From assembly GCA_946479825.1 (NCBI GenBank), contig CAMLHU010000042.1, positions 1 to 11,315 of the forward strand: a stretch of DNA of 11,315 bases. The letters are read 5' to 3'. Below the pieces are notes generated by a model. That model did no database searches, had not been told where the DNA came from, and saw only the letters and a list, made by a program, of their open reading frames with translations. The DNA is from an uncultured Gemmatimonadota bacterium. Lineage in GTDB: Bacteria; Gemmatimonadota; Gemmatimonadetes; Gemmatimonadales; GWC2-71-9. The stretch's first letter is position 1. Every line of letters starts with the position of its first letter. The translations under genes and the position numbers were made by a program. This document shows positions 1 through 7,066 of the stretch, piece by piece.

Positions 1-27
1 GGGGAGGCGATCGTGCGGGTGTTGTGA
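1..27 (+). CDS. 3' end of an unidentified plus-strand gene (partial)
   Basis: Frame 1 reads GEAIVRVL and then a TGA stop at 25-27. The rest of the gene lies outside the window, so no function can be given. The support is contextual: the heptamer array that follows starts one base after this stop (TGA, C, GGTGAAC), just as the array at 11244 starts one base after the stop of the outer-membrane barrel gene (TAG, C, GGTGAAC). If real, the gene converges on leuS. Eight codons alone prove nothing, and the segment could equally be non-coding. Confidence 0.35.
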   Translation, partial: GEAIVRVL

Positions 28-174
28 CGGTGAACGGTGAAGGGTGAAGGGTGAAGGGTGAAGGGTGAACGGTGAAGGGTGAAGGGTGAACGGGCCGTCC
101 GGCGCTGGCTCGTCGGACGGCCCGTTCCCTGTTCACGCACTCCCGTTCACCCTTCACCGTTCACTGTTCACCCT
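28..174. repeat. Palindromic heptamer-repeat element, copy 1
   Basis: The forward arm has nine uninterrupted GGTGAAx heptamers (29-91, x = C,G,G,G,G,C,G,G,C). The centre is a long GC-rich hairpin (88-127). The reverse arm runs in 7-nt steps: GTTCACG 131-137, CACTCCC 138-144, GTTCACC 145-151, CTTCACC 152-158, GTTCACT 159-165, GTTCACC 166-172. The whole unit is therefore a large imperfect inverted repeat filling the gap between two convergent genes. The block 131-152 is identical to 7172-7193 in copy 2. Neither arm shows coding character. Its function is unknown; candidates are a bidirectional terminator, a REP-like mobile repeat, or a protein- or RNA-binding array. Confidence 0.85.
88..127. 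terminator. 14-bp perfect hairpin, possible bidirectional terminator
   Basis: Bases 88-101 (GAACGGGCCGTCCG) pair perfectly with 114-127 (CGGACGGCCCGTTC) around a 12-nt loop (102-113). It lies between the end of leuS and the stop of the gene at 1-27, where a terminator for both would be expected. No T-tract follows on either strand, so it is not a textbook intrinsic terminator. It could terminate without a U-run, protect 3' ends, or act as the core of the repeat element. Copy 2 has a hairpin of different sequence in the same place. Confidence 0.5.
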
Positions 175-2601
175 CTACGCCACCACATTCACCAACCTCC
201 CCGGCACGTAGATCGTCTTCTTCGGGGCCTTGCCGTCGAGGAACCGGCGCACCGCCTCGTCGGCCAGAGCGGCGGCGACCACGTCGGCCTCGGCGGCGGC
301 GCGGGCGACGGTGACGCGGGAGCGGGTCTTGCCGTTCACCTGCACCACCACCTCGATGCTGTCCTCGACCGCGAGCGCCGGGTCGAAGGCGGGCCAGCGG
401 GCGTCGAACACGCTGGTCCGGTGCCCCAGCCGCTCCCAGCATTCCTCCGCGAAGTGCGGCGCGAACGGCGCCATCATCACCACCATCTCCTCGACCAGCG
501 TGCGGTCGCGGCACCCCTCCTCGCGCACGGCGTTGAGGAGTTCCATCACCGCGGCGATGGCGGTGTTGTAGCGGAGCGAGTCGAGCCCCTCGGTGGCGCG
601 CTGCTTGGCGCGATGCCACTTGGCGACGAGCGCGGCCGACGCGGCGGGGCCGGCGGCCCCGGCCTCGGCCACCAGTCCCCAGAGCTTGTCGAGGAACCGG
701 CGCGGGCCGCTGATCCCGTCGTCGCGGAAGTCGCCTCCCTCCTGCAACGGCCCCAGGAACATCAGGTACGTCCGGAAGGTGTCGGCTCCCCAGCGCGCGA
801 TGTACTCGTCGGGGACCACCACGTTGCCGCGGCTCTTCGACATCTTGGCGCCGTCCTTCACGATGAGGCCGTGCGCCCGGAACCGCGCGAACGGCTCTTC
901 GAAGGGCAGGTGGCCCAGGTCGTGGAGCACCATCGTGATGAACCGGCTGTACAGCAGGTGCAGGACGGCGTGCTCGTTCCCGCCGATGTAGGTGGACACC
1001 GGGCACCACCGCGACGTCCGGGCCTGGTCGAACGGGCGGTCGTCGAAGTCGGTGGACGGGTACCGGAGGAAATACCACGCCGAGTCGAGGAACGTGTCGG
1101 AGACGTCGGTCTCGCGGCGCCCCGTCTTGCCGCACCTGGGGCACGGGGCGTGGTACCACTCCTTGTGGCGCGCCAGCGGGGAGACCCCGCTGTCGTCGGG
1201 GCGCACGTCCTCGATCGGCGGGAGCACCACCGGGAGGTCCTTCTCGGGCACCGGCACCGCGCCGCAGGCGTCGCAGTAGATGATCGGGATCGGCGGGCCC
1301 CAGTAGCGCTGGCGACTGATGCACCAGTCGTGGAGCCGATAGAGGGTGCGCCCCTCCCCCGCCCCGCGCCCCTCGAGCCAGGCGGTGATCTTCGCCTTGG
1401 CGGTCTCGATGTCGAGCCCGTCGTACTCCCCGGACGCCACCAGGCGCCCCGGTCCGGTGTACGCCTCGGCGAGCGGCGTCTCCGCCGACTGGCCCTCGCC
1501 GGCGATGACGCGGACGATCGGAAGCCCGAACCGGGTGGCGAACTCGAAATCGCGCTCGTCGTGGCCGGGCACCGCCATGATGGCCCCGGTGCCGTAGTCC
1601 ATCAGCACGTAGTCGGCGATCCAGACGGGGATCGGCTTCCCGGTGGCCGGATTGATCGCGGCGGCGCCGGTGAAGACCCCGGTCTTGGTGCGCTCGCCGG
1701 TGCGGCGGGTGACCACGTCGGTCGCGAGGGCCTCTTGCTGGTACGCCTCGACCGCGGCGCGTTCGGCCTGGCCGGTGATGACCGGCACCAGCGGGTGCTC
1801 CGGCGCGAGGACCAGGAAGGTGGCGCCGAAGATCGTGTCGGGCCGGGTGGTGTATACCCGGACCTTCTGGCCGCCGGGGAGCGCGAAGTCGATCTCGGCC
1901 CCCTGCGAGCGCCCGATCCAGTTGCGCTGCGCCGTGACGGTGGTGTCCGACCAGTCGAGCGTGTCGAGGTTCCGGAGCAGCCGCTCGGCGTAGTCGGTGA
2001 TCCGGAAGAACCACTGCTCCAGCACCCGCTGCTCCACCACCGCCCCGCACCGCTCGCAGCGCCCGCCCTCCACCTGCTCGTTGGCGAGCACCGTCTTGTC
2101 GTTGGGGCACCAGTTGACCGCCGCCTGCTTCTTATAGGCCTTCCCCGCCTTCAGGAGCTCGAGGAACACCCACTGGGTCCACTTGTAGTACCTGGGGTCG
2201 GTGGTATCCACCGTGTGGCGCCAGTCGAACATCCCGCCGATCCGCTCAAGCTGCCGGCGGAAGTTGGCCACGTTCTTCGGGATCACCTCGGCCGGGTTCT
2301 TCCCGATCTTGAGGGCGTAGTTCTCGCTGTGGATGCCGAAGGCGTCGTAGCCGATCGGCTCGAAGACCGTCTTCCCCCGGAGGCGCTGGTAGCGCCCGTA
2401 CACGTCGCTCCCCGTGAACGCGAACATGTTCCCGACGTGCAGGCCTTCGGCCGACGGGTACGGGAACATCATCAGGTTGTAGAACGGATCGGCCGGGCGG
2501 TCGAGGTCGGGCTCGTTGGTCCGGCGTTCGGCCCAGCGGGCCTGCCACTTGGCCTCGACGGCCTGGGGATCGTACTGCGCGTCGTGCGGTCGGTCGGTCA
2601 T
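175..2601 (-). CDS. leuS: Leucyl-tRNA synthetase
   Basis: This class I aminoacyl-tRNA synthetase charges tRNA-Leu with leucine in the cytoplasm. From the ATG at 2601 it has 808 residues, a normal length for bacterial LeuRS. The catalytic domain opens with FPYPSAEGLHVGN (residues 46-58), where HVGN replaces the usual HMGH. A zinc-type cysteine set follows (C165, C182, C185). The CP1 editing domain carries TTRPDT (251-256) and GHDERD with the conserved Asp348. A second cysteine set is at 443, 446, 487 and 490. RQRYWG (430-435) and an intact KMSKS (586-590) precede the helical anticodon-binding domain and a C-terminal VNGKTRSRV segment. Other possible starts are GTG at 2628 and ATG at 2610; all have weak ribosome-binding sites. 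I chose 2601 because GGTGG lies nine bases upstream and the preceding residues look non-conserved. It is divergent from the chemoreceptor gene and convergent with the gene at 1-27. Confidence 0.97.
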   Translation of the reverse strand: MTDRPHDAQYDPQAVEAKWQARWAERRTNEPDLDRPADPFYNLMMFPYPSAEGLHVGNMFAFTGSDVYGRYQRLRGKTVFEPIGYDAFGIHSENYALKIGKNPAEVIPKNVANFRRQLERIGGMFDWRHTVDTTDPRYYKWTQWVFLELLKAGKAYKKQAAVNWCPNDKTVLANEQVEGGRCERCGAVVEQRVLEQWFFRITDYAERLLRNLDTLDWSDTTVTAQRNWIGRSQGAEIDFALPGGQKVRVYTTRPDTIFGATFLVLAPEHPLVPVITGQAERAAVEAYQQEALATDVVTRRTGERTKTGVFTGAAAINPATGKPIPVWIADYVLMDYGTGAIMAVPGHDERDFEFATRFGLPIVRVIAGEGQSAETPLAEAYTGPGRLVASGEYDGLDIETAKAKITAWLEGRGAGEGRTLYRLHDWCISRQRYWGPPIPIIYCDACGAVPVPEKDLPVVLPPIEDVRPDDSGVSPLARHKEWYHAPCPRCGKTGRRETDVSDTFLDSAWYFLRYPSTDFDDRPFDQARTSRWCPVSTYIGGNEHAVLHLLYSRFITMVLHDLGHLPFEEPFARFRAHGLIVKDGAKMSKSRGNVVVPDEYIARWGADTFRTYLMFLGPLQEGGDFRDDGISGPRRFLDKLWGLVAEAGAAGPAASAALVAKWHRAKQRATEGLDSLRYNTAIAAVMELLNAVREEGCRDRTLVEEMVVMMAPFAPHFAEECWERLGHRTSVFDARWPAFDPALAVEDSIEVVVQVNGKTRSRVTVARAAAEADVVAAALADEAVRRFLDGKAPKKTIYVPGRLVNVVA

Positions 2602-2660
2602 CGGCTCCATCCACCAGAATGCCGGCACTCCGGGCGCCGGGCTGCGGTCACTGGGGCTGA

Positions 2661-2666
2661 ATTGTA
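2661..2666 (-). promoter_or_regulatory. Candidate -10 element for leuS
   Basis: The minus strand reads TACAAT here, five of six matches to TATAAT, about 55 bases upstream of the chosen leuS start and in a rare AT-rich patch. No convincing -35 box lies 16-18 bases further upstream, so the call rests on the -10 alone. The same 113-bp gap (2602-2714) must also hold the promoter of the divergent chemoreceptor gene. A TTGACT at 2695-2700 on the plus strand is too close to the 2715 start, and has no good -10 partner, to be assigned. Confidence 0.3.
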
Positions 2667-2714
2667 ACGCCGCCGGGGCCGGAAATCGTCCCCTTTGACT
2701 TTGCGACAGGTGAC

Positions 2715-4775
2715 TTGCAGATTGCGGCCACCCCGAGCTGTGAAGCGATCCTGACGACCCCCAACGCCCTCCGGGCCGCGACCGATCGCGGCCTTCGCCA
2801 GAAATTGTATCTCTCCGGTGCCGCCGTGACGCTCGTCATCGGCGGGGCAGCGGTGGCGCTCATCCTGACCACCGCCTCGCGGCTCATCCACGAACAGGCC
2901 GACCGCCAGCTCGCCGCCTACACCACCCGCACGGCGCGGCTCGTGGAATCGGCCATCGCCGATTACAGGCACGAGGCCGAGCTGCTGGCCCTGATGCCGG
3001 CGATCCAGGACCTCGCCCGGAGCGGCCGCCAGGGCAAGGGCGCCGATCCGGCGCTCGTGCTGGCCCGGCTCCGCGCCCGCACCAGCTTCGGCGACCTCTC
3101 GGTGTACGACCGCACCGGCGCCCTGCTCCAGACGACAGCGGCGAAGGACCCCGGTGCCGGGACCGGCGAGCCGTGGTTCACGGGCGCGCTCCGGGGGGTC
3201 ACGACCGACGGCGCACCCTACCTCGCCGGTGGTTCGCTGCTCCTCGACATCGCGACGCCGATCCGCGGCGCCGACGACCGGACCCCCACCGGCGTCCTCC
3301 GGGCCACCCTGCCGCTCGACGCCGTCGGACGCCCGCTCCGGCGCGACCTCCGCGTAGACACCCTGACCAGCGTCGAGGTGGTGGATCAGCGGGGGATGGT
3401 CGCGCTGAGCAGCGAGCCCGGCGCCCGCACCGGGGTACGCTTCGCCGACGATTCGCTTCTGGGCGGCACCACCGACCTCCGGTTCGCGCAGGTGGGCCGC
3501 GGGAGCGCCGCCGAGCGGCTGGCGCTCGTGGGGATCGGCGCGCCCCGCTGGACCGTCGTCACGCGCCAGCCGGCCTCGGCGGGCCTGGCGCTCCTGAGCG
3601 GACACTGGCAGGAGATCTGGATCAAGGCCGGCGTGTTCGCCCTGCTCGCCCTCCTGCTCCTCGCCGGCCTCGCGCGGTGGATCGACCGGCGCGTGATCGG
3701 TCCGCTCCGCCAGGTCGAGGGGGTGGCGAGCCGGGTGGCGCGGGGCGATCTCCACGAAGTGGGGCACCTCGACACCGACGGTGACGACGAGGTGGCCCGA
3801 CTGAGCGGCGCGATCGTCACGATGGTGGCGAGCCTGCGCCAGCTGGTCGGGTCCATCCGCGGGTCGGCGGGCGAGTCGGTGGACATCGCCACGTCCATCT
3901 CCGCGGCCACCGAGCAGATGAACGCCGCCACCATCGAGGTCTCGGGCACCTGCACCGACATGACCCAGCGCGCGATGGCGCAGGCTGGGCTGGTCCGCGA
4001 GACCCAGGAAGGCGCCGAGCAGATCCGCGCCATCGCCCAGGAACTGGCCCACGGCGCCCGGGGCGCGGCGGAGCGGAACACGGAGCTGGCCCGGATGGCG
4101 CAGACCAGCCGCGAGCGCCTGACGGCGAGCGCCGCGGAGCTCGAGGCGCTGCGCGAGGAGGTGCGGCTCGGCACCGCGGAGGCCGCCGCGCTGGCCGAGG
4201 CCTCGGCGCAGATCCAGCAGTTCGTGGCCCAGGCCAAGGCGGTCGCGGCCCAGACCCACATGCTCGCGCTCAACGCCGGGATCGAGGCGGCGCGCGCGGG
4301 CGAGCAGGGACGGGGCTTCGCGGTGGTGGCCGACGAGGTCCGGAAGCTGGCCCGCCAGGCGGAGGCGTCGGCCAACGACACGGTGCGCACCGTCCAGGCG
4401 GTGCTCACGCGGGTGGAAGGGACCCGAAAGCGGCTCGAGCGCCTGGCCCGTGGGGCGGAGGGGGCCCGCACGGCGGCGCAGTCCTCGGCCACGGAAATGG
4501 AACGCCTCGTGGCCCAGGCCGAGGAGACCGACGGCTGGACCCAGGCCATCTCCGCCTCGTCAGGCGACGTCCACTCCCTCGTGACCACGATGTTCGAGCG
4601 GATGCAGGGGATCACCGGCGCGACCGAGGAGTTCGCGGCCGCCGCGCAGCAGATCGCCGCGTCGACCCAGCAGCTCACGGCCTCGACCGAGGAGGTCGCC
4701 GCCACCGCCCAGCTGCTAAGCGGCGCGGCGGAACGGCTCAATTCGGCGGTGCAGGTGTTCGAGATCGAGGGGTGA
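2715..4775 (+). CDS. Methyl-accepting chemotaxis protein (transmembrane chemoreceptor)
   Basis: This 686-residue receptor would sense a ligand outside the inner membrane and control the CheA kinase. Membrane helix 1 is at about 32-52. A periplasmic sensor at about 55-300 contains a Cache-like segment (YDRTGALLQ at 131-139, then PWFTGALRG). Membrane helix 2 is at about 302-320 and a HAMP linker at about 321-375 ([20 protein letters not shown]). The cytoplasmic coiled-coil follows, with the conserved hairpin tip from [19 protein letters not shown] (517-535) to [10 protein letters not shown] (537-546) that contacts CheA and CheW. The coil continues to 680 with repeated Gln/Glu-rich methylation-type heptads. 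The C-terminus lacks a CheR-tethering NWETF-like pentapeptide. The start is a TTG preceded by AGGTG; no ATG or GTG is available before the first membrane helix. No other chemotaxis genes lie in the window, so this is an orphan receptor of unknown ligand. Confidence 0.95.
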   Translation: MQIAATPSCEAILTTPNALRAATDRGLRQKLYLSGAAVTLVIGGAAVALILTTASRLIHEQADRQLAAYTTRTARLVESAIADYRHEAELLALMPAIQDLARSGRQGKGADPALVLARLRARTSFGDLSVYDRTGALLQTTAAKDPGAGTGEPWFTGALRGVTTDGAPYLAGGSLLLDIATPIRGADDRTPTGVLRATLPLDAVGRPLRRDLRVDTLTSVEVVDQRGMVALSSEPGARTGVRFADDSLLGGTTDLRFAQVGRGSAAERLALVGIGAPRWTVVTRQPASAGLALLSGHWQEIWIKAGVFALLALLLLAGLARWIDRRVIGPLRQVEGVASRVARGDLHEVGHLDTDGDDEVARLSGAIVTMVASLRQLVGSIRGSAGESVDIATSISAATEQMNAATIEVSGTCTDMTQRAMAQAGLVRETQEGAEQIRAIAQELAHGARGAAERNTELARMAQTSRERLTASAAELEALREEVRLGTAEAAALAEASAQIQQFVAQAKAVAAQTHMLALNAGIEAARAGEQGRGFAVVADEVRKLARQAEASANDTVRTVQAVLTRVEGTRKRLERLARGAEGARTAAQSSATEMERLVAQAEETDGWTQAISASSGDVHSLVTTMFERMQGITGATEEFAAAAQQIAASTQQLTASTEEVAATAQLLSGAAERLNSAVQVFEIEG

Positions 4776-4817
4776 TGGGTGGCGAGTGGAACGTGGCAAG
4801 TGGCAAGTGGCAGGTGG
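4776..4817. repeat. Tandem heptamer array of the NNNGTGG type
   Basis: Directly after the chemoreceptor stop codon the sequence runs in six 7-nt units, each ending in GTGG or GGTGG: TGGGTGG, CGAGTGG, AACGTGG, CAAGTGG, CAAGTGG, CAGGTGG. The period equals that of the GGTGAAx arrays elsewhere in the window, but the core differs. It fills the gap between two convergent genes, with the minus-strand stop at 4828-4830. The function is unknown. Confidence 0.7.
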
Positions 4818-4825
4818 CACCTGCC
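4809..4825. terminator. GC-rich inverted repeat between convergent genes
   Basis: GGCAGGTG (4809-4816) and CACCTGCC (4818-4825) form a perfect 8-bp inverted repeat around one base; as RNA the stem would be about six base pairs with a short loop. It lies between the chemoreceptor stop and the stop of the minus-strand operon, and overlaps the last heptamer unit. No T-tract is present, so a terminator role is suggested mainly by position. Confidence 0.35.
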
Positions 4826-4827
4826 GC

Positions 4828-5445
4828 TCATCTCTTCCGCACCAGCAGCCCCGTCGTCGACACCCGCACTTCCAGCGTCTCGGGCCCCGTGATGTCCGCG
4901 AACGTCCCGCTGCCGTAGGTCGCGTCCGCGAACGGCGCCAGGAACGTGTACTTCCGGACGAGGTCGAAGAGGTCCGCCGGACGGCGCGGGCCCAACGGAT
5001 AGAGCGTGCGGGGCTGCTTGAGTTCGTCGTCGAGGTCGGCGTACCGGCCGCCGATGCGGTCGAGCGCGTACAACGTGCGGAAGCCGAGCAGGTCGGCCCA
5101 GTACTTCCACTTGAGCACGCGGGCGTCCAGGTAGAGCTGGTCGCCCGCGATGTCGTAGGTGCCGGTGTGTCCGTCGGCGAAGGTGACGTCGGCGGTGAAG
5201 TGCTGGGGCCCCTCCGGCCGGATGGCGACCGTCGCGGCGACCTCCTCGGCGGTGAGGGCGCGGAAGCCGCGGGTGCCGAGCGCCAGCAGCGCCGCGATGG
5301 CGGCGAGGGCGAGAAAGAGGAGCGCCGAGAGCAGCCGGGTCAGGGTCGCGAGGGGGCGGCGGCCGCGGAGCGCCCGGCGCGCCAGCCAGGCGAAGCCGAC
5401 GGCGAGCGCGAGGAACGCGAGCGCGACGACGCCGAGGACCGTCAC
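4828..5445 (-). CDS. Uncharacterised two-helix membrane protein
   Basis: This 205-residue protein has two N-terminal membrane helices (about 3-22 and 37-57) joined by a short Arg-rich loop (LARRALRGRRP). A soluble domain of about 145 residues follows, with aromatic and charged motifs GDQLYLDARVLKWKYWADLLG (split here as GDQLYLDARVL at 101-111 and KWKYWADLLG at 112-121), LDRIGGRYADLD (128-139) and DATYGSG (174-180). From memory, similar proteins in gammaproteobacteria carry the label 'multidrug transporter' or 'efflux pump', but two helices cannot make such a pump and I do not accept that name. The GTG start at 5445 overlaps the stop of the hydrolase gene by 4 bp (GTGA), so it is probably translationally coupled. 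No clear ribosome-binding site precedes it. It is the last gene of the minus-strand cluster. Confidence 0.85.
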   Translation of the reverse strand: MTVLGVVALAFLALAVGFAWLARRALRGRRPLATLTRLLSALLFLALAAIAALLALGTRGFRALTAEEVAATVAIRPEGPQHFTADVTFADGHTGTYDIAGDQLYLDARVLKWKYWADLLGFRTLYALDRIGGRYADLDDELKQPRTLYPLGPRRPADLFDLVRKYTFLAPFADATYGSGTFADITGPETLEVRVSTTGLLVRKR

Positions 5446-6425
5446 CGCGTCGCCCGGAGGCCGAGGATGAAGCCGGTGACAGCGCGGACCAGGTCCGGGG
5501 CGAGCGGGAGCGACGGGTCGCTGTAGGCGGCGGCCTGCCGGGCCGGGTCGGCCGGCGCCAGCTTGAGCACGTGGTTCATCCCGTCCACCAGGGCCAGGCG
5601 GGCGCGCGGGTCGGCGGACGCGAGGCGCGCGGCGTCGGCGGTGTCCACCTGGAGGTCGGTGGTCCCCTGGACCACCAGCGCCGGGCCCGGAAAGGCGGCG
5701 AGGTCGCGGGCCGGGTCGTGGCGGAACCAGGAGATGAGGTACGGCTGGACCGACGGCCGGACGAGGAGCCAGAGCTTGGCCGGCACGCTGTCCACGGTCT
5801 CCCCGGCCGACAGACGGGCGAAGATCGAATCCGCCTGGGCCAGGCGATCGGGGGGCAGCTGGCGGGCGAGCTGTTCGTGCAGGATCGCCGCCGCCGGGCG
5901 GCCAGCGCCTTCCAGCGACACGAAGCCGTCGGCGCCGGCGGTGGTCGCGGCCAGCATTCCGACCAGCGACCCTTCGCTGTGGCCGACGACGGTGAGCGTG
6001 GTGAACCGGGGGTCGGCGCGCAGGCGGCGGAGCCATCCCGCCGCGTCGTTCACGTAGTCGTCGAACCGGAGGTCGGCCTCCGCGCGCATCGCCCGGGCGC
6101 TCGCGGCGATGCCCCGCTTGTCGTAGCGCAGCGACGCGATCCCGTGGGCCGCGAGCGCCTGGGCGACGAGGAGGAGGGCGTCGTTCCGGCCGCGGATGAG
6201 CGGGGTGTTGCCGTTCCGGTCGGTCGGCCCCGACCCCGCGATCACCAGCGCGACCGGCCAGGGGCCGCTCCCGTCGGGAAGGCGGAGCGTGCCGTAGATG
6301 GTCCCCGTCGGGGTGACCAGGCTTTCGGCCTCCTCGCGCGGCGCAGACTGCCCGGGCGCCTGAGCTCGGAGGGCGGGCGCCGCGGCCAGCGCCGCCAGCA
6401 GGGTGATGGCGACGGCCCGCCTCAC
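5442..6425 (-). CDS. Secreted alpha/beta hydrolase
   Basis: The 327-residue protein begins with a signal peptide (Arg-Arg, hydrophobic core, ending LRAQ at residues 19-22), so it should act in the periplasm. The mature part is an alpha/beta hydrolase: an oxyanion-hole segment IAGSGPTDRNGN (62-73), RYDKRG (100-105), the nucleophile elbow GHSEG with Ser150, the acid Asp257 in VVQGTTDLQ, and the catalytic His285 in GMNHVLK. This matches the serine aminopeptidase S33/esterase-like group often found as single-domain secreted hydrolases; the substrate cannot be read from the sequence. The GTG start at 6425 overlaps the nicotinamidase stop by 4 bp and follows AAGG with four-base spacing. Its own stop overlaps the next gene by 4 bp. 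The role of a secreted hydrolase beside NAD-salvage genes is unclear. Confidence 0.93.
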   Translation of the reverse strand: MRRAVAITLLAALAAAPALRAQAPGQSAPREEAESLVTPTGTIYGTLRLPDGSGPWPVALVIAGSGPTDRNGNTPLIRGRNDALLLVAQALAAHGIASLRYDKRGIAASARAMRAEADLRFDDYVNDAAGWLRRLRADPRFTTLTVVGHSEGSLVGMLAATTAGADGFVSLEGAGRPAAAILHEQLARQLPPDRLAQADSIFARLSAGETVDSVPAKLWLLVRPSVQPYLISWFRHDPARDLAAFPGPALVVQGTTDLQVDTADAARLASADPRARLALVDGMNHVLKLAPADPARQAAAYSDPSLPLAPDLVRAVTGFILGLRATR

Positions 6426-7054
6426 ACCACCTTGCCCCGCAGCACGTCGGCCGAGGTCGTCATCCGGACGCCGAGGCGCTGCCAGTCGGCGAGGAGCGCC
6501 GCGGTGCGGTCGGGGTGGATGGCGCGGGCCGCGTCGGTGACGAACCAGAGGGGGATGCCGGGATAGCGCTCCCGCAGCCCCTCGATCGCGAACTTGTCGC
6601 AGACGTCGGTGGCGACGCCGTAGAGCACGATCGCGTCGGGGGAGAGGGCGTCGAGCACCGCCGGGACGTTGGCGTTGGTGAAGACGTCGAACCAGTGCTT
6701 GTGGAACAGGATGTCGCCGCGGTGGCGGCGCACCCGGTCGCCGACCGTCGGGTCGGAGTCCGGCTCGATGACCAGCGGGTCGCGGAGCGCGGTCTCGGGG
6801 ATCTTCCGCTGCCCCGGCGTGCCGCGCATGCAGTGGTCGGGAAAGGTCGTCAGGAAGTCGGGGCTGGCGGAGAGTTCCCGGTGGCCGGCCACGTGGTCGT
6901 CGGCGCTCGCGACGATGCGGATCCCGCGCGCGTGGGCGTACTCCGTCAGCGCCCGCAGCACCGGGATGATCGTCTCCGCCCCTCCGACGTAGAGCTTCCC
7001 GTCAGGCTGGATGAAATCGTACTGGGTGTCGACGTCCCAGAAGATCGGGGGCAT
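6422..7054 (-). CDS. pncA: Nicotinamidase-type cysteine hydrolase
   Basis: This isochorismatase-fold enzyme most likely deamidates nicotinamide to nicotinate in the cytoplasm. From the ATG at 7054 it has 210 residues. The Asp-Lys-Cys triad is present: Asp7 (FWDVDTQYDF), Lys119 (FHKHWFDVF) and Cys152 (GVATDVCDKF). Metal ligands match nicotinamidases: Asp52, His54, His58 (DDHVAGH) and His74 (FPDHCMRGTPG). The PxHC-xxGTPG motif favours nicotinamidase over other members of the fold. The 34-residue insertion between His74 and Lys119 is somewhat long. GAGG lies four bases before the ATG; a GTG at 7066 is possible but sits inside the repeat edge. Context supports the call, because nicotinate phosphoribosyltransferase, the next step in the pathway, is upstream on the same strand. 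Between them lies repeat element copy 2. Confidence 0.88.
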   Translation of the reverse strand: MPPIFWDVDTQYDFIQPDGKLYVGGAETIIPVLRALTEYAHARGIRIVASADDHVAGHRELSASPDFLTTFPDHCMRGTPGQRKIPETALRDPLVIEPDSDPTVGDRVRRHRGDILFHKHWFDVFTNANVPAVLDALSPDAIVLYGVATDVCDKFAIEGLRERYPGIPLWFVTDAARAIHPDRTAALLADWQRLGVRMTTSADVLRGKVV

Positions 7055-7066
7055 AGGGCCTCGCAC

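Noticed and set aside
28..94. CRISPR array or telomere-like repeat
   Set aside because: Units are contiguous 7-mers without spacers, no cas genes are present, and the array sits between ordinary convergent genes rather than at a replicon end.
79..2667. An 862-codon open frame on the plus strand, antisense to leuS
   Set aside because: Its composition (many Arg, Gly, Pro, His, Val-Glu runs) is what the complement of a GC-rich gene gives, it starts inside the repeat array, and the minus-strand frame is an unmistakable LeuRS.
2695..2723. TTGACT as the -35 box of the chemoreceptor gene
   Set aside because: The matching -10 position would overlap the coding start at 2715 and reads CAGATT, a poor match.
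2598..4259. A 553-codon open frame antisense to the chemoreceptor gene
   Set aside because: It has no recognisable motif, shows GC-shadow composition, and overlaps the clear chemoreceptor coding frame completely.
5446..6036. N-terminal extension of the two-helix membrane protein on the minus strand
   Set aside because: The upstream residues are Pro/Arg/Gly-rich shadow of the hydrolase gene; membrane helix 1 starts directly after the GTG at 5445.
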